Positions 9,001-19,182 of a stretch of 46,436 nucleotides of DNA are shown here, one piece after another; the first letter of the stretch is position 1, and every line of letters begins with the position of its first letter. A program made the position numbers and the translations under genes. The DNA is taken from contig JASBVG010000079.1 of NCBI GenBank assembly GCA_030147505.1, positions 1 to 46,436 on the forward strand, in the 5' to 3' direction. The notes under the pieces were generated by a model, which worked only from the letters and a program-made list of their open reading frames with translations, searched no databases and had not been told where the DNA came from. The DNA is from Tardiphaga sp. (GTDB lineage Bacteria > Pseudomonadota > Alphaproteobacteria > Rhizobiales > Xanthobacteraceae).

Positions 9001-12000
9001 CGCGATACTTGGTGTCATTCGACTGGCTGCCGAGCAGGAAGCCATTGAACAACCCGCGATCGAGATCGAACGGATCGTTGCCATTAGCGTCCATCAACCT
9101 CACCGAGCGCGTGCCCGCGGTATAGACGCCGAACAGGGACTCCATGCGGAAATCGCCAGCCGCCGCCATGGCGAGATCGCCAGTGCCGGTTCGCAGAACG
9201 CTGAACATTGGTGCCAGAACGGTGTGTTGCTTGGTCTCAGGCGTGCCCGTTTGGAACGCATTGCACCAGGTTGGTCGCGTCCTGCAGATCGCTTCCTGAT
9301 TCTTGGGAACGGGTTGCCCGGCGACGCGCGTTCCGCCTGGTACGCTTGTCCAAGTATAGGAAATGACGATGCTCGCCGGAATGGTGACGACATTCGTCAT
9401 CGCATGGCTGTCCGCGAGGATGATCGAGCCTGTCGCGTTGGGCATCGCGGCGCGACGGTCCGCCGAGCCGAGATCCGCACCAGCCGTGAATTGCATGTCC
9501 CAGCTCGTACTGCTCTCGCCTAACATCGGCGCCAGCGCCCAGTTGCGCCCCTGCACGCCATTCACCACCGGCCGCAGATCGATCGGCTTGTTGTCGATAA
9601 GTTCGACGGTGGTGCCGCCCGGAACGAAAGAGCCGCGCGGGATCGCGACCGTTGCATTTGCAGTGATCGCCGCCGGCAGCGCAAAGCCCTTCGGCCAGGT
9701 CAGCGGGCCGACCGAGACCTGGCTGCGCAGCGCCGTGCCGGCCCCGAGCTTCATGCCGCTGGTGATCACGGTGTCCTGCTGGATCACCTTCCCGGCTGCA
9801 TGCGCGATGCTGTTGTCGGCATTGTAGACATTGCCGCGCAGCACGGTTCCGACCGGCAATGTATAGTTCGCCGTCAGCGTCACATCGATCGGCAGGATGA
9901 CGCCGGATGGCAGGACCATCGCATTGGTCGGAACATCATAGCCGAGCGTCGCGCCGCGTGGAAAAACGGTGCCCTTGTCGAGCACGACGCCATCGATAGG
10001 GATCGAGACATCGGCGCCAAAAGGTGTAAAGGGCTGATTGAACTGATCTCGCCACTCGGCGAGATACCAGCCATCATCGTTCGGCGTGGCCGGCGGCGGC
10101 GCGAAGCCGTCATTGACGCTTCCATAAATGCTGATGTTGCCCTTGGCGCGGATCGCCAGCGCGCCCGGCTCGCCGTAACCGCGACGGGCGTCATTGTGAA
10201 TGTCGGCATCTGGGCCATAGCGATAATTCGACAGATCGAGGTCGCCCGCGATGGTGAGATCGCCATTGGGATTTTCGACGCCGATCTTGCTGGTGATCTC
10301 CATGCCCGGACGCAGGTGATAAACACCGAGGCCACTCAGTTTCGCACGCAGCGTTCCATTGGCGAGCGCGCGATCGATAAACGCGCGATTGTCGTCGTCG
10401 AGATCGTCGAGATAGTCCTGAGTGATTTCCTGCGGCTTGTAGCCCGTGATGTCGGGTGCGGCAGCGAGCGGCGCGTCGTCATAGATACGGAACGCATTGA
10501 CCGCGACGGTCTTTGCGCCACGGATCGTCGGCGTACCAAGCACGTTGATGCCAACGTCGCTCGCCCCGTCGTCGCCACGGGTGCCGGCTGCAACGCCGCT
10601 GCCGCCGAGGCGCGGCGCGTTGAGCGCCAGCGTGCCGCGCGCGACACCGTCATTCTGATAAGCCGCCGAGCCGAATGCTTCGCCGGTACCGGCACGAAGA
10701 TCGATCACCGTACCGGCAGCCAGCGTCAATACTCCCCGACGCGTGGTGAGATCGACGATCGCACGGTTCGGCGCGTCGATGATCTTGCCATAGCTGTCGA
10801 AGCGCATGAGCGAGCCATGGGCGTCGAGCGTCCCATTGATGACGAGATCATTCATCGCCATCAGGCGAATGGTGCCAACCTGGGCGCCGCTGGTATCGAT
10901 GGTACCGTTGACGGTGAGATTGCCACCGTCGAGCACGATCTCGACATTGCGCGCCTTCACTTCACTGCCAACAACGAGATCGCCTTGCTTGATCTGGAAA
11001 CGGCGGGCGCCGAACACCTGGCCCTCATTGAGGCGGGCATTCAGGCCGGAGAAATCCGCGATAGCCCGCGCTCGCAGCGTGACCTCCGCTGCATCGTAGG
11101 GCACAAAGGTGCCGCCGGCGTCGTATTCGCCGCTGGCGAAGCCGATGATGCGTCCAGCGAGATCGATGCGGCCGCCACTGGTGCCGAGCGCGGTCGCCTG
11201 CAACGAGCCAGCGCGATTGTTGACCGCCGACAGATCGATCGACGATCCCGTGGCCTGAACGATATCGCCTGACATGCTCGACAGCACGATCGCTCCACCA
11301 TTGCTGTAGCGGGTCTGCTCGGAGAAGGCGACGGCGCGGCCGGACAGATCAATCTTCGCATTGCTGCCCAGCATCAACAACTGCTCGGTTGTGGTCGACA
11401 GCTTGCCGGAGGCGAGCGCGATATTGCCATCGATGGTGACGTTGCGACCGGTGAGTGCCAGTTCCGCGCCGAGCGCGTCACGCGTCGCTGCGGCAGCCCC
11501 CTGCGACGAGAAGAGGACATCGCCGCCGGCCGTAATGCGATTGACCGAGCCAGCTTCGCCGGTCAGAACAGGCGCGAACAGATTGAGGTCGCCACCACTA
11601 TAGTTGTAACCGCTGCCGGGTGTGTAACTGCCCTGCTGATGATAGACGCTGAGCGAGCCTTTCAGATTGGCCGAGATGGCTTCGCTGGCATGTAGGTTGA
11701 CCGCGCTGAAGCAGAGCGCGAGACGATCTGCCGAATAGGGGACGGCCGGCTTGTTAGGGCCATAGCCGAACACGATGCGCTTCGCCCAGATATCGAGCGT
11801 ACTGCTGCCAAGCAGGCTGCCGATCGCTCCACCCGGCGTGTTCGGAATATTCGACTGCCGCTCTGGGGCGATGGCTGTTCCGACAAACCGGTCCAGACGA
11901 ACTCGCCGGTGGAGATGACGGCCGTGTCGGAAGCCAAACCGTAGCCATAGATGGCCGGCGTTCCCAGTACCAGCCGTTCGATGGAGGACTGACCGGTCGC

Positions 12001-13155
12001 GGCGTCGAGCGTATCGAGCGCGACCGAGCCGCAAATGTTGACGGATTCGCGAACATTCAGCACCAGGCTCTTCACGGCCGGAATGCCCGCGCCCCTGTTG
12101 CCGGCAAGGAGGCTGGCAAGGATGTTCTGGTTCATCGACAAGCCAGACGGCAACTGGCCATTGGCGGCGGCCTGCGCCAGCGCGGCATTGCTGCCGAGAT
12201 TCACCGACGACACGGCAAGAGCGAGATTTTCCGCACCATAACGGACATTGTCCGCGAATGTGAATGCCTTATCGGTGCCGACCGCGATCGTCCCCCGCGC
12301 CAGGATCGTGGTGTGATCGCTGCAAGTACTTGTCGCGCATTCACCGATCCGGATGGAGCCAGACTGCCCGCCAGCATCGGTGACAGGCGCCAGCATATTG
12401 ATCCAGCCATTGGACACCGCGAAAACGCTGGCATTACCGGCCGAGAATACAACGCCGTCGTTGGAATCGTAGGCGGGAGCCCCGCCGGCAAGCGTATTGA
12501 TGGACGCTCCCTGCTCCACCACGATGCCATTGCGACCCGAGATCAGGACAACGTCTGCGCCGGTGAGGACAGCGCCGCTACGCACCGTCGTGCTCCATCC
12601 GCTGGCTTTGAAGGTCGCCACAGTTCCCGCATAGGTCAGGCCGAGCTCACCGCCGATCAAGAGGCGCGGCGCGCCGAACGCATTGAGCTGAGCGGCACGA
12701 ACGGAGGCGCCCGAGAAACCGGCCGTGGGACTCTGGCTCTTGCCGAGAATCTTGATGTCGAATCCCGTGAGCGCGACCGAGCCGCCATAACCAACGCTGT
12801 CGGCAGCCGGCGCGAACAATGCGCGGCCGTCGAACTGCAGCAACGGCGCATCGGCGCGTTGCCGCGAATAGCCAAAAGCCAGCACAAGGTTATGGGCATC
12901 CGCAAGGATCTCGCCGCGAATGCCGCCACGCCGTGCTGAGTCCGCGAGGACAAAGGCATCGTAGCCCATGGTATTGTAGCTCGAATGCTGACGCATCACC
13001 CCGGAGGGCGTAACGATCACACGGCTGGCCAGCGCGGGCCGGATCGCCGTATTGGCGACGCCGAGATAGCCGTTCGACACATAGGAGCCGGTCTCGCTCG
13101 CGATTTCCGACCTCGACGTCCGATTACGCAGTCTCTCCAACGGCCTTCGGAGCAT
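6052..13155 (-). pseudogene. Giant FHA-family exoprotein remnant: 5' end missing, two frameshifts, intact 3' end
   Basis: Beta-helix-type adhesin sequence runs in three successive frames: from about 13.1 kb to about 11,885; then to about 8,670; then to the stop at 6052. At the first break (11,865-11,895) one base appears lost in a T-run; restoring it gives FVWTGFVGTAIAPERQSN. At the second (8,655-8,685) one base appears gained; removing it gives NAGGDAVAEETTNLVNYPGS. The first ATG (13155) lies inside the acyltransferase gene. There is no signal peptide or TPS domain, so secretion would fail even if the frameshifts were sequencing errors. About 2350 codons remain. The C-terminus looks complete (SVIIVEVLGYGGGSEFEKLE, ending EEEKRALRR) and resembles large rhizobial FHA proteins, possibly of the DUF3739 type. 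It is probably a decayed paralogue of the adhesin at 1-3115. Confidence 0.8.
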
Positions 13156-14290
13156 GCAGGCTCGCCAGCGTTTCTTCCGGACGATGCGTTATGGCGAACG
13201 ACTTTCTCAGTTTCAGCACCGGATATTCGACGGCGTGCCACGAGATCATGGCCGCTGCCAATGAGACGGGAAAACCGACGAAGAATAGCGTCCACCACCA
13301 AGCGCCAGTCCACGCGTTTGGAAAGACATGAATCAGCAATTGCATAAACGGCACGTGGTAGAGATAGAGACCATACGAGTAGTCGCCGCCGCCAAATCCC
13401 GGGATCGGCGGCAGGCGCGACAGGCCGATCGAGACCGTCAGAAAGACGACCAGCGGAAGAAGGATGGCGTCTGCGGCCGGGTGGCTGAAGACTCCGTGGG
13501 CATCGCCCAAAACACCGATCAGCACCACCCCGCCGGTCAGGCCGAGCGTCGCGCGGCTGGAGAAGGGGATGGAATAGCGATGCAGGTAGAAACACACGCC
13601 GATCAGGAATGATTGCAGCAGCAGCGACGATCGCTGACCGAACAGATTTAGGGCCGCGACTCTGAGCAAGGAGGGCTCACCGCTGGCAAGGCTTGGTCCC
13701 ATCGCCCGCAGCGTGACGCCGGCGATCACGACACCGAAAGTGAGCCACGTGATCCACTTGGCATTTTTCATGGCTCCGGACACCATCAGTCCGACCAGAA
13801 CCACATAGCAGCAGATCTCGAACGGCACGGTCCACAGCGCCCCGTTGACGTTCTTTGACGGGTTGTCCTGGAACACACCAGGTAGGTCAAAGTGAATCGA
13901 GCCGACGATATTCAAGAAATAGCTGTGAAACATCGGATCTGAAAAATAGGCTGCCAATGGCAGCGTGGTGACGAGAGGCCCGATGATCAGCGCCGCAAAT
14001 ACGATATCGACGGCCAGCGCCGGAACGATGCGCGCCATCCGATTCAGCAGGAAACTGCGTGGGCTGAGACGTGTGCTGCTACCGGCGACGAGAAAGCCGC
14101 TGAGCGCAAAGAACATCGGCACAAGCATGTTCTCGGCGAACCAAAAGACCGAACCTTGCGTCAGATCGAAATGGCCGCTGAGCTGCGCCGTATGCGAGGC
14201 AATGATCCCGGTGGCCAGGAATATACGCAGGAAATCAAAACCCTGCCCGAAGCCATTCTGCTCGTCCAAGACTGAACCAATGGTTTTCAT
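13124..14290 (-). CDS. Acyltransferase 3 family membrane protein (OafA/YrhL-like)
   Basis: The protein has 388 residues and about ten hydrophobic segments. Its N-terminal part (about 15-75) reads GFDFLRIFLATGIIASHTAQ and FFALSGFLVAGS, typical of acyltransferase 3 proteins that put acetyl or other acyl groups on cell-surface sugars. NGALWTVPFEICCYVVL (about 150-165) is another family motif. I start it at the ATG at 14290, which has GGGGAAG just upstream; a GTG at 14314 would add eight residues. It is divergent from a secreted glycosidase-like gene, which fits a role in surface polysaccharide. Its stop codon lies where the adhesin remnant begins, so the end of this gene may mark a rearrangement junction. 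The substrate is unknown. Confidence 0.88.
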   Translation of the reverse strand: MKTIGSVLDEQNGFGQGFDFLRIFLATGIIASHTAQLSGHFDLTQGSVFWFAENMLVPMFFALSGFLVAGSSTRLSPRSFLLNRMARIVPALAVDIVFAALIIGPLVTTLPLAAYFSDPMFHSYFLNIVGSIHFDLPGVFQDNPSKNVNGALWTVPFEICCYVVLVGLMVSGAMKNAKWITWLTFGVVIAGVTLRAMGPSLASGEPSLLRVAALNLFGQRSSLLLQSFLIGVCFYLHRYSIPFSSRATLGLTGGVVLIGVLGDAHGVFSHPAADAILLPLVVFLTVSIGLSRLPPIPGFGGGDYSYGLYLYHVPFMQLLIHVFPNAWTGAWWWTLFFVGFPVSLAAAMISWHAVEYPVLKLRKSFAITHRPEETLASLHAPKAVGETA

Positions 14291-14424
14291 CGCTTCCCCG
14301 AGAAGCAGAGCCACATTTGCGCAACTTTGACGTGAGCCTAGCTGGCCAAATCCTAACGCTCCTTAAATCTTTACCCGATTTCCAATAGGGTATCGGAAAC
14401 CCGTGTGCGAAACGCGAGATCGGC

Positions 14425-15699
14425 ATGACTGCATTCAATCGCAGAACTGTTCTAGCCGGCTCCGCAGCTACGCTGCTGCACCGGCAAATACCCGCATTCG
14501 CAGCACCATTGCCCGGCCCGTCAGACCTGTTCACCGACAGCGTCGGCGTCAATGTCCATATCGGCAGCGAGCCCTACGCCTCGAATTTCGATCGCTTCCA
14601 CGATCTGCTGGCGACATCGGGCATCCGCCATCTGCGCGACGAGTTGCGGCCTGGGAACGACCTCGCCCGCTGGCGCGCGCTGAACGAACGCTCGAATATC
14701 CTGTTCAATATCCTGGTCTCTCCCGCGACCAACACCGTTTCCGAGATGATGGCTTATCTCGATGCGCTCGGGATCGAGCGCGTCTCGGCGATGGAAGGCC
14801 AGAACGAAGGCGACAGCCCATGGTTCATGTCGCTGCCGCTGGCGAAGCCCGGCTGGAGCAATGTCGTCGTCGCCTATCAGCGCGAGGTCCATCAGGCGCT
14901 GCGTGCGCGCTACACGGCCGAGCAGTTGCCGTTACTGTCGCCAAGCGTGATCAACTGGAAGCCCGCGGATGTGGCGCTGCTGCGTCCTGCCAACCAGTAC
15001 AGCGATGCCGTCGCCATCCACTCCTATGTGCAAAAGGGACAGGAGCCGGAGACGACAGACGATTACGCCGCCGTCACCTGGTATCTCCAAAACATGCGCG
15101 ACGCTTTCAAGCCTGGCGCGCCCGCACTTGTGACCGAATGCGGCTATTGCAACGTGGTCAAGCCCGGCAGCGCTACTGTCGGCGAGGTCGCGTCCGGCAT
15201 CTATCTGCCGCGGCTGTTGCTCAACAATTTCCGCGCCGGCATCCTGCGCACCTTCCTTTATGAATTCTGGGATGGCGGCATCGATCCGAACGAAGGCGAA
15301 CATCACTGGGGCCTCGTCCGCAATGACGGCGCGCCGAAGCCCGGCTATCACGCGGTCAGGCATCTGCTGTCGGCGCTGAAAGGCGCGCGCCGCGCCGGAG
15401 ACGACCAGCCGCTCCGCGTCGCCACGCGGTCGTTCGAGATCCGACATATCGCTTTTCAGGATGCGCAGGGGCAGCCCGTGCTTGCCGTGTGGCGCGCGGT
15501 GCGCTGCTGGGATGTGGCGAAGGCTGAAGATATCGCCGTCGTCGCCGAACCCGTCGATATCGCCGTGGAGGGGCGCATCGCCTCGCTGTCGTTCAATCGT
15601 CCGAATGACGGCGACCGGTGGCAGCGCGTGCCGGTAACCGATGGCCATGCCACGATTCCGCTCGACGGGCGCGTCGCCATTGTCCGTCCGGCAGCGTAG
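14425..15699 (+). CDS. Secreted glycoside-hydrolase-like protein (TIM-barrel type)
   Basis: The protein has 424 residues. It starts with a twin-arginine-like signal (NRRTVLAGSAATLL, ending IPAFAA at about residue 31). The body looks like a (beta/alpha)8 glycosidase of the GH-A kind: SAMEGQNEGDSPWF (about 127-140) could carry the Asn-Glu acid/base, and ALVTECGYCN (about 235-245) a Glu nucleophile at the end of a strand. FLYEFWDGGIDPNEGEHHWG matches the aromatic motif common in such barrels. A beta-rich C-terminal domain follows (about 325-424). The substrate may be a surface polysaccharide, suggested only by the divergent acyltransferase gene. Family assignment is by pattern and could be wrong. 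Confidence 0.65.
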   Translation: MTAFNRRTVLAGSAATLLHRQIPAFAAPLPGPSDLFTDSVGVNVHIGSEPYASNFDRFHDLLATSGIRHLRDELRPGNDLARWRALNERSNILFNILVSPATNTVSEMMAYLDALGIERVSAMEGQNEGDSPWFMSLPLAKPGWSNVVVAYQREVHQALRARYTAEQLPLLSPSVINWKPADVALLRPANQYSDAVAIHSYVQKGQEPETTDDYAAVTWYLQNMRDAFKPGAPALVTECGYCNVVKPGSATVGEVASGIYLPRLLLNNFRAGILRTFLYEFWDGGIDPNEGEHHWGLVRNDGAPKPGYHAVRHLLSALKGARRAGDDQPLRVATRSFEIRHIAFQDAQGQPVLAVWRAVRCWDVAKAEDIAVVAEPVDIAVEGRIASLSFNRPNDGDRWQRVPVTDGHATIPLDGRVAIVRPAA

Positions 15700-15858
15700 A
15701 GCCGGTATGATCCCGCGCGGCTTGTCCCCCTCTTCCACGCTTTGTATCCTGCGGATGCCTTACGACTGATGGGGAGCGGCAGAGCGGAGAACTCTGCAAT
15801 CCGGCCAAACAATCGACGGCCTCGCATTTCGCTCCATGACTGACAGGTTCTCCGTGAT

Positions 15859-16773
15859 ATGACGCTCGCGCCCTCCGCCCCGGCCCTTCCGGCCGAGAAG
15901 CATGCATTCGACATTGTGCTCGACGACGGTGCCCGCGCCAGCGTCCGCGTGTATGGAAACGGTCCGCGGGTGATCTGCAGCCATGGCAACGGTCTGGCGG
16001 CCGACGCCTTCCAGAGTTTCTGGCGGCTCTTCATCGGCGACTATGAAACCGTGGTATTCGACTTCCGCCATCATGGCCGCAGCAGCCCATATACCAAGCC
16101 GATCCCGCATGTTTGGCCGCAACTGATCCGCGACTATGACGCGATCATGCGCGGCATCGCAGGCGAGATCGGCGCAGCACCGAGCCTCGGCGCCTTTCAT
16201 TCCATGAGCGCGCTCACCACACTGCTGCATGCTTCTGAGTACGAGACTCCATGGATCGGCATCGTCGGCTTCGAGCCACCGGCGAAACCTCCGCAGCACT
16301 ATCCGGAGTTCGAGATTTTTCGCGCCGACAACAGCCGGCTGAGCGAGCGCACGATGAAGCGTCGCTATGAATTTGACACCGTGCAAGGACTGTTCGACTC
16401 CTATCGCCGCAGCTCGGCTTTTGCCGGCGTCGACGATGCTGGATTGCAGGCACTCGCCGCCTCGACGCTGCGCTGGAATGCCGACAAGCAACTCTATGAG
16501 CTCGCCTGCCCGCGCGAGCTTGAGGCCAGCATCTTCGCCATGCATGACCTCGAAGGCGCATGGGAACGGATGTGCAGGGTCGAGATTCCCGTGCAGCTCG
16601 TCGCGGGCGAGCCGAAGACCGGCACCAGCCCGTTCATCGCGATCGAAAGCGCCTTGGCGCGCGACGGTGGCTTTACCTTCACCACGGTGAAGGACGCCAC
16701 GCATTTCTTGCAGATGGAGAAGCCCGAAGAATGCGCGGCCCTCGTCCGCGCATTCCATGCCGGTTTGGGTTAG
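15859..16773 (+). CDS. Alpha/beta hydrolase
   Basis: The protein has 304 residues with the alpha/beta-hydrolase fold: an oxyanion motif [10 protein letters not shown] (about 43-52), [12 protein letters not shown] (about 70-82), a nucleophile elbow in [11 protein letters not shown] (about 114-124, Ser between His and Met, without the usual final Gly), and a late His in [15 protein letters not shown] (about 275-290). The substrate cannot be predicted. Its stop codon overlaps the stop of the convergent COG0523 GTPase by four bases. No ribosome site stands out beyond a weak AGGT. Confidence 0.85.
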   Translation: MTLAPSAPALPAEKHAFDIVLDDGARASVRVYGNGPRVICSHGNGLAADAFQSFWRLFIGDYETVVFDFRHHGRSSPYTKPIPHVWPQLIRDYDAIMRGIAGEIGAAPSLGAFHSMSALTTLLHASEYETPWIGIVGFEPPAKPPQHYPEFEIFRADNSRLSERTMKRRYEFDTVQGLFDSYRRSSAFAGVDDAGLQALAASTLRWNADKQLYELACPRELEASIFAMHDLEGAWERMCRVEIPVQLVAGEPKTGTSPFIAIESALARDGGFTFTTVKDATHFLQMEKPEECAALVRAFHAGLG

Positions 16774-17975
16774 GCGATTTCGTCAGCCCGCTTCCACTTC
16801 GGAAACGGGTCGGGCAGCTTTGCCCAGCTTGCGATCTCCATGCCGGGCTTGCCCTCGACGAGGCACGCGTCGAGACGGTAACGCAGATCGGCCTCATTCA
16901 TGCCGGTGCCGATGAAGACGATCTCCTGACGACGATCGCCGTAGATATCGTTCCAGTTCTTCTTCAACGCCTGTCGCCAATAGGGGTCGTTCGGCCAGCG
17001 TTCGGCGGGGATATTGGCCCACCAGAAGCCCATGCCTTCGGTGCGCACGATGGCGCCAGCCTGGCTGAGTTCGCCGACCCATTGCGGCCGCGTGGCGAGC
17101 CAGAAATGCCCCTTGCTGCGGATCACGCCGGCCCAGCTTTCGCGCAGGAAGCGCTGGAATTTGGCGGGGTCGAATGGCCGCCGCGCCCGATAGACGAAAT
17201 GGCCGACGCCGTATTCTTCCGTTTCCGGCACGTGATCGGCAAAGCCATACAGCTCCTTGTGCCAGAGCGGATGCTGCTGCGCCCGCTCGAAATCGAACAG
17301 CCCGGTGTCAAGCACGCGATCGAACGGCACGTCGGCGAAATCGGCCTCGATGATGTCGGCCTCGGGGTTCAGTGCGCAGATGATTTTCCGCGCACTGTTG
17401 CATTGGTCCACCGTCGCATCACCCACCTTGTTGAGCACGACCACATCGGCGAATTCGATCTGCTCGACAAGGAGATCGACCAGCGTGCGCTTGTCGTCCT
17501 CCAGCGACTCGCCGCGATCCCGCAGGAAGTCCGTCGAAGAATAATCCTTCAAGAGGTTCACCGCATCGACCACGGTGACCATCGTATCGAGCCGCGCGAC
17601 GTCCGAAAGGCTGTCGCCATTCTCGTCGCGGAAATCGAAGGTCGCTGCCACAGGCAGCGGCTCGGCGATGCCCGTGGACTCGATCAACAAGTAGTCGTAG
17701 CGACCACTCTCGGCGAGCATGCGCACTTCCTTCAGCAGATCGTCGCGCAGCGTGCAGCAGATGCAGCCATTGGTCATTTCCACCAGCTTCTCATCCGTCC
17801 GCGAGAGATTCGCACCGCCATCGCGGACCAGATCCGCATCGATGTTGACCTCGCTCATGTCGTTGACGATCACCGCAACCTTCAACCCGTGGCGGTTGTT
17901 CAGGATGTGATTGAGCAAAGTGGTCTTTCCAGCCCCGAGGAAACCGGACAGCACTGTGACGGGGAGTTTTCGCAT
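16770..17975 (-). CDS. COG0523 (CobW/ZigA-type) metallochaperone GTPase
   Basis: The protein has about 401 residues. The P-loop [13 protein letters not shown] is near the start, the metal motif NGCICC at about 73-78, [10 protein letters not shown] at about 102-112, and the NKVG base-recognition motif at about 190. A CobW C-terminal domain lies at about 260-390 ([23 protein letters not shown]). The family delivers metals, often zinc, under shortage. A palindromic Zur-box candidate lies about 75-90 bp upstream, which supports a zinc role. I start it at the ATG at 17975; a TTG at 17984 is also in frame. There is no His-rich metal-storage stretch. The name zigA would be plausible but is not assigned. 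Confidence 0.9.
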   Translation of the reverse strand: MRKLPVTVLSGFLGAGKTTLLNHILNNRHGLKVAVIVNDMSEVNIDADLVRDGGANLSRTDEKLVEMTNGCICCTLRDDLLKEVRMLAESGRYDYLLIESTGIAEPLPVAATFDFRDENGDSLSDVARLDTMVTVVDAVNLLKDYSSTDFLRDRGESLEDDKRTLVDLLVEQIEFADVVVLNKVGDATVDQCNSARKIICALNPEADIIEADFADVPFDRVLDTGLFDFERAQQHPLWHKELYGFADHVPETEEYGVGHFVYRARRPFDPAKFQRFLRESWAGVIRSKGHFWLATRPQWVGELSQAGAIVRTEGMGFWWANIPAERWPNDPYWRQALKKNWNDIYGDRRQEIVFIGTGMNEADLRYRLDACLVEGKPGMEIASWAKLPDPFPKWKRADEIA

Positions 17976-18047
17976 CGAGATCAAACAGCCTGTTGAGGGC
18001 GGCGAAGCAGTGGGGAGTGTCGGTATCCATGAGCGCCGTCGATTTAC

Positions 18048-18065
18048 GTTATGTTATAACGTTAC
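18048..18065. promoter_or_regulatory. Zur-box candidate between divergent COG0523 GTPase and flavin oxidoreductase genes
   Basis: GTTATGTTATAACGTTAC is an imperfect palindrome (7 of 9 pairs) centred on TTATAA. It matches, as I recall it, the alphaproteobacterial Zur operator form with the core ATGTTATAACAT. It sits about 73 bp upstream of the GTPase start and 98 bp upstream of the oxidoreductase start, so it could repress both when zinc is plentiful. Confidence 0.7.
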
Positions 18066-18162
18066 ATATTGGACGAACGATCTGTCAAGGTGAACTGCTG
18101 TGAACGCGGTGGCGAAAGAAGATGCGAATGCATAGATAACGGTTTCAGCCGGAGACCTTGCC

Positions 18163-19176
18163 ATGACAGCCCTTTCGATCCTCGATCTCGTCCGCGTCAC
18201 CGAAGACACCGATGCGCGGGGCGCGCTGGACAATGCGAGAGAACTTGCCGGCCATGCCGAGCAATGGGGCTATCGCCGCTTCTGGGTGGCCGAGCATCAC
18301 AACATGATCGGCATCGCCAGCGCGGCAACGTCGGTGGTGATCGGTCACATCGCGGCGGGCACCAAGACCATCCGCGTCGGCGCCGGAGGCATCATGCTGC
18401 CGAACCATGCGCCCATCGTGATCGCCGAGCAGTTCGGAACGCTGGAGCGCCTGTTTCCCGGCCGCATCGATCTCGGCCTTGGCCGTGCGCCGGGCACCGA
18501 CCAGATGACCATGCGGGCGCTACGCCGCTCGCTACAGAATTCGGACAATTTCCCGCAGGACATCCAGGAGCTGCAGGCCTATTTCGCGGAGGCCGCGCCG
18601 GGCCAGCGACTGCAGGCCGTTCCCGCTGCGGGCACCAACATCCCGCTATGGATCCTCGGCTCCAGCAATTTCGGCGCCCAACTCGCCGCCGTGCTTGGAC
18701 TGCCCTATGCCTTCGCCTCGCATTTCGCACCTGAAATGCTGCTGCAGGCGCTCGATATCTATCGCACGCATTTCGAACCGTCCGAGCAGCTCGCCAAGCC
18801 CCATACGATGATCGGCGTGAATATCATTGCTGCCGATACCGACGCCGAGGCGAAGCGGCTGTGGACCACCCAGCAGATGTCGTTCACCAACATGTTCCGC
18901 GGCACGCGCGGGCTCAGCCAGCCTCCCATCGACGACATCGAGACCTACTGGTCGCCGGCCGAAAAGATGCAGGCGATGGGCATGCTGCGGCGATCGATTA
19001 TCGGCTCGAAGGAAACGGTGCGCGCCGGCATCGCTGCTTTGATCGAAGAGACGAAGGCCGACGAGCTGATGATCGTGTCGGATGTCTATGAACATCCAAA
19101 GCGCCTGAAGTCGTATCTGATGATCGCCGAAGCCGCCGCCGGCCTCACGAAAGCACCGGCTGCCGCCGCATGTTAA
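18163..19176 (+). CDS. Luciferase-like (LLM class) flavin-dependent oxidoreductase
   Basis: The protein has 337 residues and the bacterial-luciferase TIM-barrel motifs: [13 protein letters not shown] at the start, [17 protein letters not shown] (about 39-55), [15 protein letters not shown] (about 70-84) and [13 protein letters not shown] (about 103-115). These are hallmarks of the 'group 1' luciferase-family oxidoreductases, which use reduced FMN and oxygen on mostly unknown substrates. GGAGA lies seven bases before the ATG. The gene shares its upstream region with the COG0523 GTPase, including the Zur-box candidate. Its stop lies six bases from the convergent porin stop. Confidence 0.9.
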   Translation: MTALSILDLVRVTEDTDARGALDNARELAGHAEQWGYRRFWVAEHHNMIGIASAATSVVIGHIAAGTKTIRVGAGGIMLPNHAPIVIAEQFGTLERLFPGRIDLGLGRAPGTDQMTMRALRRSLQNSDNFPQDIQELQAYFAEAAPGQRLQAVPAAGTNIPLWILGSSNFGAQLAAVLGLPYAFASHFAPEMLLQALDIYRTHFEPSEQLAKPHTMIGVNIIAADTDAEAKRLWTTQQMSFTNMFRGTRGLSQPPIDDIETYWSPAEKMQAMGMLRRSIIGSKETVRAGIAALIEETKADELMIVSDVYEHPKRLKSYLMIAEAAAGLTKAPAAAAC

Positions 19177-19182
19177 AGGACG

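Noticed and set aside
9800..11272. 490-codon plus-strand frame opposite the adhesin remnant
   Set aside because: Same reason: an antisense shadow with no ribosome site or domain.
17791..18030. Alternative upstream ATG frame (79 aa) at the COG0523 start
   Set aside because: It is in another frame, loses the P-loop and reads as nonsense.
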